64,000 nucleotides of DNA from CALKZN01 sp050633785 (GTDB lineage Bacteria > Pseudomonadota > Gammaproteobacteria > Arenicellales > Arenicellaceae), in contig JBOEHE010000006.1 in NCBI GenBank assembly GCA_050633785.1, forward strand, positions 1 through 64,000. The letters are read 5' to 3'. The translations under genes and the position numbers were made by a program. The notes beneath the pieces were generated by a model. That model made no database searches, had not been told where the DNA came from, and saw nothing but the letters and a program-made list of their open reading frames with translations. Below, piece after piece: positions 63,504-64,000 of the stretch (position 1 is the first letter of the stretch; the number at the start of each line of letters is the position of its first letter).

Positions 63504-64000
63504 TTAGCCGATAGCGGGAATTTCTCGAGATGATGTTCGTCGCTTGATTAACATATTAGACCGTTCTTGTGGTGTTGTTATTTCATCAGGGGCATTTTCC
63601 TGGTGATGTGGCTTTCTGGATTTTTGGGGCCTCTCAGTTCTTGCTGACTTTTTGGGTTCACCGCGACGACCGGCGGTTTTTTTCTTGCTGATTTTCTTTT
63701 TGCTGGTTTTCTTAGCAACAGGTTTGGGTTCAACCGCTTCAGTGAACAGGATGTCGGTATAATCATTCTCAATGGATATTTTGTGACCGATATACTGTTC
63801 GATATCCATCATGTTTATGCCATAGGTTTCACAAATCAAACTGATAGCTTTGCCACTGGCACCAGCACGCGCAGTTCGCCCAATCCTGTGTACATAGTCT
63901 TCAGCATCCTGGGGCAGGTCGAAGTTGATAACTGCATCGACAGCGTCAATATGCAAACCTCGGGCAGCAACATCGGTTGCGACGAGGATTTTTATATCGC
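63504..64000 (-). CDS. DEAD-box RNA helicase, C-terminal part (RhlE-like), 5' end outside window
   Basis: The frame is open to the end of the window and encodes the last 165 or so residues of a DEAD-box helicase. Visible are motif V (LVATDVAARGLHID), the INFDLP segment and motif VI (YVHRIGRTARAG), which bind RNA and ATP. A basic tail follows (KKTSKKKISKKK and Arg-rich stretches), as in RhlE-type proteins. The start and motifs I-IV lie beyond position 64000. The tail shares a 12-residue pattern with the C-terminus of TopA in this window. Confidence 0.92.
   Translation of the reverse strand, partial: DIKILVATDVAARGLHIDAVDAVINFDLPQDAEDYVHRIGRTARAGASGKAISLICETYGINMMDIEQYIGHKISIENDYTDILFTEAVEPKPVAKKTSKKKISKKKTAGRRGEPKKSARTERPQKSRKPHHQENAPDEITTPQERSNMLIKRRTSSREIPAIG

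Noticed and set aside
1..64000. CRISPR array, prophage or integrative element
   Set aside because: No regular repeat-spacer pattern and no integrase, phage structural or transposase genes were seen; gene content is mostly core genome.

Overview
The window looks like a chromosomal segment of a free-living, non-enteric gammaproteobacterium. By eye its base composition is moderately AT-leaning. The evidence is the gene order: def-fmt-rsmB-trkA next to LysM-dprA-smg-topA, and ponA (mrcA) divergent from pilMNOPQ-aroK followed by gltBD-hemE. Both orders are typical of Gammaproteobacteria, and the heptose-type LPS core genes (waaF, waaC, waaG, waaP) fit a Gram-negative envelope. I cannot name the genus. 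The stand-alone PGI of the transaldolase-fusion type and the NtrYX pair suggest a lineage outside the enterics.

Layout. 1-9.9 kb (minus strand): def, fmt, rsmB, a DUF4390 protein, an NtrY/NtrX-like two-component system, trkA and trkH, covering translation initiation, rRNA modification, signalling and potassium uptake. 10-16 kb (plus): a LysM envelope protein, dprA, smg and topA. 16-24.4 kb: the class A PBP gene mrcA, divergent from the type IV pilus assembly operon pilM-N-O-P-Q, then aroK. 24.5-32 kb: glutamate synthase gltBD, hemE and a small tyrosine/dual-specificity phosphatase. 32-36 kb: a NodIJ-like ABC exporter, a CDF zinc/cadmium exporter with a divergent MerR regulator and a textbook MerR-type promoter, and a LysE-type exporter. 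36.5-42.5 kb: an FMN glutamate-synthase-like protein, a ThDP enzyme of the acetolactate synthase family, an aldehyde dehydrogenase and a Na+/H+ antiporter. 42.6-48.3 kb: a zinc-starvation block (Zur box, zur, hisI2, folE2, a small His-rich protein, a porin-like protein with a His-rich loop, and ZnuA-like and ZnuB-like proteins without an ATPase). 48.3-53 kb: a cupin gene divergent from a MocR regulator, then uup and gloB. 53-60.5 kb: LPS core genes waaF, waaC, galE, a waaG-waaP gene fusion, a second LPS-type kinase, and a polytopic glycosyltransferase-like protein on the opposite strand. 60.7-64 kb: pgi, a perfect 20-bp inverted repeat around two unresolved bases, a patatin phospholipase, and the 3' end of a DEAD-box helicase gene that runs off the window.

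How the parts fit together. Two opposed metal systems lie within about 15 kb: a MerR-controlled zinc/cadmium efflux pair and a Zur-controlled uptake and replacement set. The LPS block would add heptose I and II, make or supply galactose/glucose, add the first core hexose and phosphorylate the inner core, with the hexose transfer and phosphorylation steps carried on one polypeptide. Most of the window is ordinary core genome. The points most worth a second look are the WaaG-WaaP fusion, the ZnuC-less zinc locus with its His-rich outer-membrane protein, the NtrX-like regulator without a GAFTGA loop, the transposon-end-like repeats near both window ends, and the MocR/cupin pair with direct-repeat operators.

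I found no tRNA, rRNA, CRISPR array, prophage or intact transposase gene. Sites (promoters, operators, terminators) were read by eye and are predictions.
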